Of a DNA stretch of 64,000 nucleotides, positions 23,470-35,515 are shown piece by piece. Positions within the stretch are counted from its first letter, which is position 1, and each line of letters opens with the position of its first letter. Below the pieces are notes generated by a model. The model was given only the letters and a program-made list of their open reading frames with translations, searched no databases and was not told where the DNA came from. Both the position numbers and the translations under genes were made by a program. Source of the stretch: Nephrocerus scutellatus (taxonomy: Eukaryota; Arthropoda; Insecta; Diptera; Pipunculidae); the NCBI GenBank assembly GCA_947095585.1, contig OX352766.1, positions 124,001-188,000 on the forward strand. Reading direction: 5' to 3'.

Positions 23470-23770
23470 TCGAATCAGGGTTGCCATACTGAGGGATTTC
23501 GCTCTTTTTGTGAGATTTTTCAAACCAAAAGGGCGAACAGCATGAAAATATGGGTTTTTTCATTTGGACTATACATTAAAAAATTGTATAGAAGAAATAT
23601 TTTCCCACTTGCTACTCTGACTTAAAACCTTTAGTGTGTTCAGTTCGGAATTGCTTTTGTCTACGCAGATTTATATTTTTTTTTAAACTACACCACACTT
23701 CACTTCACTGTGATTCTGTCTGTCTGTCTTCTATCAACAAATGAACTAGCACTGACAATTCCATAAGAAA
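23470..23770. repeat. Dispersed repeat shared with 35.13-35.23 kb
   Basis: Words GGGATTT, TTTTTCAAACCAAAA, GTGATTCTGTCTGTCTGTCT and GAACTAG occur in the same order at 35130-35230, where the copy is shorter. Nature unknown. Confidence 0.5.
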
Positions 23771-23774
23771 GGTG

Positions 23775-24910
23775 ATAACTTATTAGTAAATAATTATCGT
23801 AAAATTTCACTTCTACCAGTCTTTCCTAGAATTGTTGAAAGAGGATTAAAAACTAGAATGTTGGGCTTTTTATTAATTTCGGGTGTCCGTGACTAGCTGA
23901 GTGGTAGAATCATGTGATCAATTTTTAACCCACTTCCTAAAGCCAGATTTTATTCAAACTTTTCATACATGTTTGAGAGTAATCGGGCCACGGGGTTCCC
24001 ATACAAATTTTTTTCTCATATAGCGGCATCAGATCATTTCATACTGTAATGACTGTGTTTTGTGTGCGTTGATGCGCTCTGAGCAGCTCTGCTTCCTTTA
24101 CGATTGAGGTGTTTTGTTGTTTGTTGTTAAAGTGCAATTCAGTATACTTTTGGTTATTGGAGAATTTACATGAAAAATTTAAATTTTTATGAGTTGTTTT
24201 TTTTTTAGTGAATCTCAGTTTTGTTTCAGTAGCTTTAGTGAATCTAAAATACCTACTACTTTATTTATTGACATTTGGAAAGCTTTGACATTTTTCAAAG
24301 GCTTTTCATATCACTCGTTGATACTAAATAAACTGTATCATTTGTCTAATCGTAAACAAAGAGTAAAATTAATAATTGTCTCAGCTCACAAAATGGGTGT
24401 CCCGCAGGGATCTGTTCTTGGCCCTATCCTGTTTTTAATTTGTGTTAATTCGTTATTCATTCAATCTTTTAAGGAAAAAAAGACGCTATTATTGCTTTAT
24501 CATATTCTTATAGCATCCTTTTTAATTTAGTTACAGATTGTTAATAATGATTTAGAATTACTGCGGAGATGGTTTAAAATACACAGATAAGTAATCAGTA
24601 ACAAAATGAAATTCATGCTTTTTAGCTTTACTGGTACTGTTGATATAAAGTTTACTCTCATCAAGATTTTCTTTAGGAAATCAGTGTATTCATAGTCAGG
24701 GTTTAACCGCACTTTTAACCCAACATCAACTGTTCAGCCAACAGTTTAACAATTGAAAGGGTCGACATCTTTAAATAAGAATATTTTCCTTTGTCAGTGA
24801 TAGTAAGACTTTAAAACGAAATCATTGGGTGAAAGCAGCTAGTGTTATTAAGTCCGCTTTCCAAAACCACTTCAGTCAGATGCAATCTTCAAATTTATAT
24901 CGAACAGACT
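23775..24910 (+). mobile_element. Jockey/CR1-like non-LTR RT relic split by Rep-A fragment
   Basis: Frames NYRKISLLPVFPRIVERGLK (23785-23845) and, after a 130-bp insertion at about 23880-24012 (Rep-A-like: GTGATCAATTTTTAACCCAC), LFIDIWKAL (about 24260), KMGVPQGSVLGPILFLI (24390-24440). A tail with LLRWWF-like sequence lies near 24565. Broken by stops; AT-enriched. Confidence 0.6.
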
Positions 24911-27900
24911 AACGTGAATGTAAAAATACAATTCAATGTAAACATTTACCTATCCACTGAATTGAAGGTGGTTTTATTATATTTTTTTTTCTAAACAACA
25001 GTTCATTATATGCAGCATCGGGTGACACAACGACCAAAGTGCAAAAATGTTGATTCTTCAGAAAACGCATTTGAAATTTTTTTTTAAATCATTTATATTA
25101 AAATAACATAACGATAGTATTCTTTGAGTAATTGAAAGCAAATACTAGAGTATAGCAAATTTAAGACAGATACTTATTTTAGTAATATAACTTGTTTTAA
25201 AAAATGAATTACAGCACCTGAAACTGTGTTGTTTTGTTGTTTTACGTAAATTGAGGATATTTAAAGCGAAGAAGGGATTTTTGGGGAAAGTTTCTGGCAA
25301 CACTGCTCTGCTACTGCGCCATCCGAATTTTCTGTTTCGAATTTGATGGTTCTCAGTTTACACACTCGAAGATTGCGACAGAAAGAGAGAGACAGATCGA
25401 GAGAGAAAACGAAAAAGAACTGCGTGTTTTTCGTCTCTGTTGCAGTGGCGAGTGGCTACTGCGCCAACCGAATTTCGTGTTTCGAATTAAATGCGACGAC
25501 ATTTTTACAGCAATTTCCACATGTCAGTCGGATGTTATTTTCAATTTCATTGTCTATGCGTTTTAAGTGACATTTGTTATGAACGTAGAAATGTCAAAAT
25601 GCAACACAAATTCGAAATATGAACAAAAAAAACGCAAAAAATGATTGCATACAAATGCTCGCGTAATGTTTTTTGTGCTGGAAAGCTATCAATAGTAATT
25701 AGCAAAGTTTTGCATTAGTGTGTGTATGCTCACACTTGATATTCGGTTGCTTCACTGGAAGCTCTCATATTCAAAGCTATGTCTCTTTCTATTTGCACGG
25801 CAGAGTTAAAATTTCTATCTCTCGTGGTATTGGTTTGACCGACGTTCTATTTGCTAACATTATCCATGCCATAGGACCTGGTTTGCTTTTGCGTTTTATT
25901 TGCAGTTTTGTAACCAACACTGTTACTTTAATAATAGTCGCCGGTCGACGGGTATGGTTTCGTTGAGTCAGCTTTCACAGCTAACCCGTGGATATGGTTT
26001 TGGATGACTTGAACAAATCGAAATAGACATTAGTTTCCAGACATGACATTTAAGGTTTTGTTTGACAAACAATGGCAAATGACTTGAGATGAGAAGAGAT
26101 ATAAGTATAGAACTTCGATTTTCACGGTGAAGTTAAGATACCTCTCTCTCGTGGTTCTGGTTTTACGTGATATTCGCAAACTGTACCTTGAGTACAGTAC
26201 GGTAAGTACGACGGATAAGGTTTCGTTTACTCAGCAAATTGGCAAAGAGAGAGAGCAACCAGACTAATTTCTCAGTGTTTTGTTCTTGTCAAATTTGGTT
26301 TCGGTTTGGCGTTCTATTTGCAAAGCATTCACCACGAAACTCTGTCACTTTGAATGCTTTCGCGTGGTTATGGTTTCGAGTATGGTTTGAGCTAATCGAA
26401 AGTGGCATTAGTATGTATACTTTGATGGAAGGCAAGAAACCTTCCAGCAAATACGTAATTCTCAAGATTTCTGCCGCCTGAATACAATGTCAGCAAACAG
26501 TAATACGAGTACAAATTCAGTCGGACTGGTTGGGATCCACGATGACCTTTCCGTTGTGGGTGTTTTGGTCTATACATATAGTCCCGGACTTGGTAATGCA
26601 AACAAGCTTATTATCGATTTGATATGACACACTATCTTCCGCCGGGGTGTTGTCGGTGTAATCGATTGCACAGCCATGTCCAAATTTATTTCGCCCATTT
26701 AAACGTACACTGTTTAGCGCTTGAATTGCGATGGTGTAATTTTGAGATTTTTTTTCATTCGTAGGGGTAGTTTTTGATGTAAAAGAAGAATAAAAACCAA
26801 AATCCTCTTAAGCTGATTCAGCCTTAGACACATGGCGAGCATCTGAGAAACTTCGCTTTACTATATTATTAATTATATTTGATAATAGGTATTGTAGTTG
26901 AAGTTCCCCAAACATACCGATAATTGATGTATCGATTTGGTAATCATTTTCATTTCTAACTCACGAACCCACGACTTCACTAGATGGTCAAGGTACTTGC
27001 GATTTGATGTCAAAACTATCGATTTTCTCCCTCTAGCCGCCAAGCAAGTAATTGGGTCTCTGCAAACAAAGAATGGATGGACGCCGAATATAAAGCGCAC
27101 AGAGGAATAGAAAATAAGAAAATCATTCACAGGTCGTATCGTAAATCATTGTTGACATCATTAAATAGGAAAAGGACATTTTTATCATCAACAAAAAAAA
27201 AACCAACACCAGCATCACCGTATTTAGTTTAAAATTGCAGGTTAATTAGAGCACTTGCTGGTGATGGTTTTAAAAGAAAAAAAATTAAATTCTACAACGC
27301 ACTAGAATTCATGAATAATCGACAACACTGGTTGGCTGGCACTACCCACTGACAATAGCAGCAGCAGCGGCAGTACAGGTAAAAGCACCACACAACACAA
27401 CAAAAACATGCGATGATTGTTACAAATATCAGGCATTTTCTCTTACATGGAAAATAACACCAAACTTTTAGACGAACTTTTAAATATTTCCAATATTTAA
27501 ATAAATCAATAAGGAATATTTTGTAATTTATCTTTAAAACTGGATCTTTTAATATTCCCACACGACGCAGCGACCACAGAAAACTAAACAGTACGGACAA
27601 TACGCACACTCGACGTAAAGAAACGATACTGGAACACTGAAACTGAACTGAATACTGAATATGATAATGATAGTCCGATAGCCGAAGTCGAAGTCGTAGT
27701 CGTAGCCTTGTACGTCGCATCGGTTTTTGCATTGTGCGTGTGTGTGTGTATGTGTAGTATGTCTTCGAGAGTGTGCAGCGTTGCCGTATCAAATAAAAAT
27801 TCCTTGTTACTTTTGAAAAAAAAAACAACATCCCATTCCTTAAACTAGAGTGCCACAGCACATTTAAAAAAAAGAATATCTCCGGTTTTACTTTTTACTT

Positions 27901-27945
27901 TTTCAGAACAGAAACACTATGTAAATAATATCAACATATATTTAT
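24911..27945. other. No recognisable gene, about 3 kb
   Basis: AT-rich non-coding sequence. Two TGGCAACACTG-type words occur (25295 and reverse at 27776). On the minus strand, TTCAGTATTCAGTTCAG, followed by TTTCAGTG, near 27640-27665 is a cluster of initiator-like words ahead of leader-like sequence, a weak candidate for a Cals start. GA and CT purine stretches near 25380. Confidence 0.3.
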
Positions 27946-27949
27946 ATTA

Positions 27950-28470
27950 CTAGCTGACCCGACAGACGTTGTCCTGTCCCACTTTCAATAAATTTGTTTG
28001 TGATCGTTTTGTGAACTTGTGAAAAGCTATTTGTTTTGCGATATCGCGTCACAGCATTAGTCACATCATTGTGTTACATTTTTTAACACAACACTGAACT
28101 CACACCCACTGACCTTCCGCCCACTGACCTCCCACCCACTGACCACCTACCCATTGACCTCATACACACTGACCCACCACCCACTGAACTCACACCCACT
28201 GATGCCACGCCCACTTACACCCGCGTTTCCCGGCTGCCCCATCCCACTGACCACCGCCCAATGACCTCACACCCACTGATGCCACGCCCACTTACACCCG
28301 CGTTTCCCGGCTACCCATCCCACTGACCCCGCCCACTGACGCCACGCTCACTTACAACCACGTTTCCCGGCTGCCACATCCCGCTGACCCCCGCCCACTG
28401 ACGCCACGCCCACTTACACCCCAATAACTAACCAACTAACCAATCCAGAAAACTATAGAATCGACGTGAA
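27950..28470 (+). mobile_element. Interspersed element with CTAGCTGACCCGACAGACG head and CACCCACTGACC minisatellite
   Basis: The head ACTAGCTGACCCGACAGACG, followed by TTGT, at 27951 recurs at 49945. From 28090 to 28430 about 25 degenerate units of CACCCACTGACC follow, including a longer repeated block with CCACGCCCACTTACACCC and GCGTTTCCCGGCTG present about four times. Non-autonomous and non-coding; Helitron/DINE-like structure is possible. Confidence 0.6.
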
Positions 28471-29880
28471 TTTAAGCCAAATCGGGCAAGAAAACTGGAA
28501 CAGACATAGTAGCTGAATATCTTTAGACACAAATAAGAAAACAACTTTATTTAAGCCTTACTAAAACGATTTTTTTTCTTATATCTTATATATTTGGAAA
28601 GCTCTTTCAAATTTTGTTGTCGAAAATGATCAAAACCTGCCATATAAAATTAAAAAAAAACGTGCCATTATGGTAGGGTTGTGTCACTCCGGCAACGCTG
28701 GTTGTGTGTCGAATTTGAAACAGCGCAACGTCGGTTTGGTAGAGTGATGTGTGGGCAGTGTTGACGTTGGTGTACATTTTTGGTTGCGTTTACATTACAG
28801 CAATTCTTAACAACGAATGTAAACGGCAGAAAACGGGGCAGAGTTTAAAATTTCGTTGTTGTATTTCTACTTACGGTAAAAAGAAGCAACATTGCAGCAC
28901 ATGTCAAAATATCGGTCATCGTTTTTTTTACTTCACTTAATTTTGTTCTGTTTTTCCTTTCGATATTGGAACTAGAAAAGCTAATTAATTTTCAAATTTT
29001 GCTGTGCTAATTTATCTGCGTTATGATGGCAGGGGTCTTTTGGTAGTCTTTGGGAAGGTGGATGTGTTTAGATGGTATTTTGGGGGTTATTCCGGACTCT
29101 TTTGAGAATGAGAATTGTCCCACTTCATGCAAAAGTCCTCACTAAGCTAAATGTAAATTTTTCTCAGTGCCCTCATCTATTTGGGAGATGACTAATGAAT
29201 TTTCAACTAAAAACCATCGATGAGATAAAAATGAAACAGACATACACATTCTTTTTAAGGATTTTTATTAATTTATATTTTCAGTGTTGTTGAAATAGAT
29301 TTTTTTCCGGTAGTTTTTCTCATTTCTCGAATAAACATTGAATTCTAATTTAACTTTTCTATCATTTTAGATTTACGCTCTTTTACTCTGGTGACTTAAC
29401 ACGACAACACAACATGTTGTGGTGTGTACACAGCAGCGCACAGACCGCCAAAGTGAACCAGTTACACATCACAATATTGCGGGTGTGTTCACTGTTTTTC
29501 TTTACAATATTGTTGCAGACAACTACTCATTTGACCATTAACAAAAATACATTTACTGTGTTGTTTATGGGTTGGTTTACTGTTTATTTACTGTACTTTT
29601 GTGGATGTGTTTCTTTTTTTTTAATTTCAGTTTATTTGATATATTATTATGCCATTTATGCTGCTTTTTTATTTTCTAATATTTTTTCTAAAGATTTTGA
29701 TTTGCTGTTCTGGTTGTTGTATTCTTTGGGTTTTCCTTTGACTAATAATAGTAGACCGTGAACAAAAAATAATTTTTATGTAATGAATACATTAATACAA
29801 ACATCTACCTGCGTCATCCACTTTTTTCGCGGAAATCAACAAAATGGTGTCAAAGATGTCAGAAATAACTTAACGAAGAA
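28471..29880. other. No recognisable gene
   Basis: AT-rich with one CGGCAACGCTG (28690) and a small GGTCTTTTGGTAG remnant at 29034. T-rich frames near 29414-29761 are compositional. Confidence 0.35.
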
Positions 29881-30860
29881 TAAGATCCCTTTATTTTAAG
29901 GGGATAGTAAATCATGACATATAATGGATATTTTCCAGTACGTGCACGCATAAAGAAATTTGTGAGTTTACAGAAATAGTTTTTAGATTCGATTCGTTAA
30001 GTTTTCGTTCACTACCACGTGAATTGGCGTGAGCGTAGCAGCATATGTGATTTTGACACTTGGAATACAAATTGTTTTTTTTATGTATTTATATTTTTTA
30101 TAATTAACCTTGCGTGGACATTAAGTGCCAAATATAATGGGCTGCAGAGGGGTTATTCCCTCGACAAACCGAACGAAAAGCTAAGCTAATTTCTCTCATT
30201 CTTTAATTTATCCATAATGAACTTTAGTAACTACTTGCATTTCACACAACTTTCTCAGTTGTCAAATTTCCGCACCGAATGTCTCACTTCACTGACACCT
30301 TGCTTAATCCCACGTAAGTTAACGAACATTTGATGAAACCGACTAAAATCACATTATGGTCACAGCATACGAATTGCATGTAATGAGTTGTTCACATCAG
30401 CTAAATTTATCCAACTCAAGTCCATTACAGTTGGCCCTTTAACGCTAACGAATGGACATGACGATATGCCTGTGAGCCTGTTTTTCAAGACTAGGACTGC
30501 GGATTGTGTTGAAATTGACACATGTTCTATGACTGAAGAACAAATATCTAAACTAAAGAGTACATCCGAAGAAAGAAACTGATCAGATGATGCAGAACGA
30601 CGAGTTAAGTATGAATTATAATGGACATTTGCCAGCATATGCACGCATAAGCGAATTGGCGAATGCACAGAAATTGTATTGTGTGATTATAATAAAGTTC
30701 AGCTCCGATTCGGTAAGTTTTCGTTCAATTTCGCTCTTTAAATGTGTAAATTTGACATTTGTCATTTGGATACGAAAAATAGAGACGAATTCCACTGCAG
30801 GCAAAATTTGTTGTAATTTGGCAAACATGAGCTGGCATTTCGTTGACATTTGACACTAGT
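29880..30860. repeat. Pair of diverged direct repeats, about 700 bp apart
   Basis: Segments 29915-30030 and 30605-30740 share ATAATGGA, CACGCATAA, and TCGATTCGTTAAGTTTTCGT or TCGGTAAGTTTTCGTTCA in order. Unidentified element; short frames between them resemble no known protein. Confidence 0.4.
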
Positions 30861-32290
30861 TCCTGCACGCGAATGTCAATTATAATCGAATTATATATTA
30901 AATACTATAATAATATATTATATTATTAATTATTATTAATTAATTAATAAAAGCTGTCAAATTTTCTTAAAAACGCTGGTGGTGCTTTGTTTTTTGACAC
31001 TAGCGTTAGGGGCGAAAGTGCATTATGGTCAAGCCTTCAAGAGCAGTGAGAGTGAGTTTCGTTAAATAATATTACGTTGACTTCGGTAATTTTACGATGT
31101 TGTTGACAGTTGACATGTTCCCGCTTAGCCGTCAAAAAAGTGAATGGCGGTAGCGAGAAGTGGTTCACGCATAAATACATAATAGTTGGCTGCTATCGGC
31201 CCATAACTATATCATCTTAAGGGTTTGGCTTAAGGCTCTCTGATTTCTGTTGCTGTTGATTTTATTGTAAATATTTCATTTTATTATTTGTTTAGGTCTT
31301 CTTTCTGTATGCACTTTTGTGCTGTTTCAAAAAATATAAAGACTTTTTAAATTTATTTAATTTTAATATTTATACTTTAATAATTATTAATAACAAGATT
31401 CAATTGGAATTTAAAGATTTCATTTTGTTGATTTTCACATTCTTCAGATTTTATTATATTATATATGTATATATATATATATATATTTCTTTTTTGTTTA
31501 CGGTAAATTTGCAATATACTGTTTTAAAATAATTTTTTTCGTTCTTCTAAATAACCTTCGATTTGCTATAAAAATATAACATATATTTTGGAGCCATTGT
31601 GTGGAACTATTTATTGCCTACATATATTCAAAAGCATTCTTAAGCTCCTCTTTAAAGACAAATTATGAAAAAAGAAACGGACTCGGTAACAATTGAGACG
31701 ATCTTTTCAGATTCAGATCGTATCATGAAATTAAGCGCTGACGTACACGTACAGACCCACGGTAACGGAAACGATGATCATCACACGCATGATACCAGAC
31801 CACTATTGGCACGGTGCAAGAGCCACCTTTTGAAATGTACTTAGTGTTGCCATATTGCAGTAATCCAAAACGGATGAATGGATGACTGACATTGATCCTG
31901 ACACACGTGTGTCTTTACAATAAACGAGAAATGCGCACCTGTCATTTTTTTGCTGGAAGTTCAAACATTCAGCAGCTTTTCAAATCTAAAAGCATCGATC
32001 GTGCCGAAATATCGATTTTTTCGTTAATCTGTACTCTGTGTCCACCTGTACTCGTTTTTTTTTTTGCTATGAGGGCGGCCTAAAAATCAATGGCGCTACC
32101 ATTATAAAAGCAATGTTGGCATCTTTCCTACATATTATCCTTCAAATATTTTCTGTCAAATTTCCTGCCAGCTGCGTCAGTTAGTTTGTTTATGACATTC
32201 ATTGAAAGCGAACAACTTTTGTGGTTTTATAAAAAATTGAATTGAATTGAATATCATGCAGTGATAAAATATTTCTTTTTAAAAAAGAAA
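30861..32290. other. Very AT-rich region without genes
   Basis: Contains TTAATTAAT and TATATATA runs (30880-30950, 31455-31490), and a TAGTGTTGCCATAT word near 31844. No coding signal. Confidence 0.4.
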
Positions 32291-32294
32291 ACGA

Positions 32295-33840
32295 ACGATG
32301 ACAGTCTTCTTGTCGATTTACACAGATCAGGCTACATCGCCATTGGAATGGTGCAGCAAAGAAGGGTTATCCATAAATCCTTTGAAAACCGTTCTAGTGT
32401 CTTTCACAAAGAGAAAATTGTTCGATCAAGGTTCTATCACTATTTAAGGCACCACTATCTATGACGAACGGCTAGGCTGGAATTCTCACATCAAGTCCGC
32501 CGTCCGCTTTTGGTCTAAATCCCAAAATGATACACTGGTTGTATACGTCACGTATCACGTATGCGGCATTCGTTTGGTGGACGAAAGTTCTTGAACGAAC
32601 AACGACAAATAAGCTTCAGAAGCACCAAAGAATTGCCTGTATTACGGTTGCCATGCGTATATTAGAAGCTATAATAGGGCTTTCGATTTCATTAGGAAGC
32701 TAGATGCGCTATTAATCTGAGGGGGGACACCTAAAAATACTTCACTCAATTCCCGAGAGAGACATGCTTTGCACTATCGGCGACCAAACAGTAAGGGAGT
32801 ACTGTTTCGGTAGGATATTTGAAGTAGCAATATTGGACAGGGCAAACTGGTGCAATGGTGCTCCGGAACTTGACTCTAGAGGTCTGGTCTGGTCCATAGA
32901 TGGATCGAAGATGGAGTCCGGAGTTAGAGCTGGTGGCTTTGGACCCAACAAACTCTCGATATCAATAGGAAACAGTCCCACGGGTTTGCAGGCGAAACTC
33001 CATGCCGTTGAGATCTGCGCCAATATTAACCTTAGTAAACGCATAAAGGGCGCAAGCATTTATATATTCTCATATAGCCAGGCAGCTCTTAAAGCGCTGT
33101 CGTCCAACTTAATGGACTCTTTATCAGTTAAACGATGCGACGATGCACTGCAATCTCTTGCCAGACAAAACCGGGTGAAACTCGGTTGGGTTCCTGGTCA
33201 TCTAGGAATTGAAGGCAACGAATCTGCGGAGCTGAACCCTAGTGTGGTGTCAACTGGGCTGCCGCTACAGCGCTGATTAATAATTGGGAGCAAACACTTC
33301 GTCTGGCCCACTGGGAAAGTGTCTCAGGTCAGAGACAGTCCAAGCGATTGATCAGACCGTAATTCCATAAGCAAATCCTTAATCTAGACACGGATAGCAT
33401 TAGAGGTGAGCTTTCCCCGCGGGTAACTGTGGCTTGGGTTATCACCTTAACAAGATCGATATAGGCTCAGATATAGAATGTAGGTTCTATTCAGAAGATG
33501 ATGAATCATCCGAAAACATTCTCTGTGAATGCCCAGCATTTATTTGGTTAAGGAGACGCATCTTTCACAAGGAAATATGGTGGACAGCGGAGTTAAGAAA
33601 TCCTGCCACTAAGGACATACTATCCTTCATTATGAAGGTTGTTTGTCTCTTCACGAGATCACGGAAAGAGTCTTGGCTATTATCACTGAGCATTGGCCGG
33701 TGGACAGCCACGCAGCTAAACGCACAATACTTTTTGCTTTTGTAGAAGCTGCAGGTATGCCAACGAGAGGAAAACTCTCATCCATTATCTCTGCAACTGT
33801 GCAGAGCTGGCGGGCTTCCGAATCCATAAATTGAAAAGGC
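32295..33840 (+). mobile_element. I-group non-LTR relic, 3' half with inactivated RNase H
   Basis: The 170-residue open stretch at 32764-33276 is an RNase H domain (SIDGSK, KLHAVE, WVPGHLGIEGNES). Its third acidic position is SYSQAAL instead of SDSQAAL and the last Asp is Glu, so it should be inactive. The C-terminal knuckle near 33480-33540 reads ECRFYSEDDESSENILCECP, with two ligand positions changed. Upstream RT is fragmentary. Downstream is 3' tail sequence. Confidence 0.75.
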
Positions 33841-35130
33841 CCTTCTTTGTTAGCCTGAGGGAGCTTTCGGAGTTCCGGATCACCGATTTGATCTCGTACC
33901 TGAACTCTACAAGCTAGCTGTAATCATTCCGATAGTCCATCACGTCATAAGGTACCGCGAGGTCTGTAGTTACAAAACGGCACACTCTAGCGCTACTTGA
34001 GGTCGTCGCTAAGGCAGCGGGGACCACCAGCCTACCTACCTATCGCCAAATCTGTCAATATAGCAAATCAGAAGTCAATCAATCGATCGATGATTGCAGT
34101 AAAAGATACGAACAGATACTTTAGAAAATTCGAAAGAGTATCTATGTACTACGAATATGAAAATCAATAACAGTAATTATGTATGCATTACATTTGCTCC
34201 CGAACAAACCTGCCGGTCAGTCGAGATACAATATAAAATCTTTCTTTGTATATTTCTTCTATAAATTTACTTACATATATATTTATATCAGTTTTTGTTG
34301 TTGTTGTTGTTGTTATTCTTTAATCTTTGCCATATTTATATTATAAGGATTTTTTTATACCTATACATAGATATATCTACTGTTTTGTTTGTCATAAAAA
34401 TAATGCCTTGCATTAGATCTATATAATCACCATTTAGAGTTTGTTTGTTGTGTTGTTGTTGTTGTTTTGATTTTCCTTAATACGCGCATACGCATAACAC
34501 ACGCACACACACACACACAAACACCACACTTTCTTTTAGATTTGGTAGTATGCGTGCATTCTATGTATGTATCTATTAATGCGTTAGTGTGTTGCGGTTT
34601 GTTTTCGTTTAATTTTTAATTTTTATTTTTTTTTATGTGTTGTTGCTAACAATAATATTCATTTCTCAAAAAATAAATCTGTATCTATGTATCTAATACT
34701 TTATTTATGGTTAGTGAACAGCAACATTGCAAACAAATTTTCATATAATATTATAACATACATGCACATTAGACGTATTGTGTGTGTGTGTATGTTTTCT
34801 CATTAGTTGTGAAAAGGAATAGAAGGAAAGGAGAATCGTGGCGGCCGGCATGACGCTCAAGGGATTTGCACAGCGTTTGCGTTATAGGGAATTAAGGAGA
34901 AGGTCCGCAAACACTGGTTGGGTTTTTTTTTATTACATATAATCGAAACATACAAACAGGACAACATGAGGAAACAATTCGGGTTCGGAAGAGTTAGAGA
35001 TACGAGACTATCTTATAGTTCGTTTCAATTGGTTACTCAAAACCCGAAACGGAAGCTGTCCAAGTGACAAACAACACTCAACTGCACCACTGGTTCTTGC
35101 TTCTACTAACAAGCTCACTGAAATAGTCTG
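33841..35130. other. No recognisable gene; low-complexity AT-rich
   Basis: Left edge is retroelement tail. GTTGTTGTT runs (34295, 34450), a CA run (34505) and T-rich stretches resemble untranslated or intergenic fly DNA. Confidence 0.35.
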
Positions 35131-35229
35131 ACCAGTGTTGCCAGATTGTGGGATTTTTCAAACCAAAAACGCTGTGATTCCGTCTGTCTGTCTTCTTTCA
35201 CTGTCTCAAGCTATAAACAAAACGAACTA

Positions 35230-35515
35230 GGATTAGATTGTGCGGCGAACATCGATCAAGAGGAATGTCTTCTCAACAGGACATTGAGGAAGTATTCGAG
35301 GACTACGTCGTACCTTTTCTTTTGTCGGGTTTGTTGGTGAAAAATTCCTGTTTATGCAGGATAATGCGAGACCGAATACGGCTGGTATAGTGTGGATGAG
35401 CCTGTTATGGAGTGGACAGCTCTTCAATCACATCGAACATTTTTGGGACGAACTGGAAAAAAAAAGAGTTCGAGCCAGAGATATTCCTCTAACAAGTCTC
35501 CAGGAGCTGCAATAG
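35230..35515 (+). mobile_element. Tc1-like transposase relic (C-terminal part)
   Basis: Frames read EEVFEDYVVPFL, FMQDNARPNTAGIVW and IEHFWDELEKKRVRARDIPL, followed by SLQELQ. These give the second and third acidic residues of a DD34E Tc1 transposase (QDN and the E of IEHFWDE). Most of the spacer between them is deleted. Confidence 0.7.

Noticed and set aside
27292..27861. 189-residue minus-strand frame rich in Cys, Tyr and Arg
   Set aside because: Composition follows CGACTACGACTTCG and T-rich sequence; begins in leader-like DNA and matches no domain known to me.
29414..29761. 115-residue Phe/Tyr-rich frame
   Set aside because: Consistent with translation of T-rich intergenic DNA; no conserved motif.
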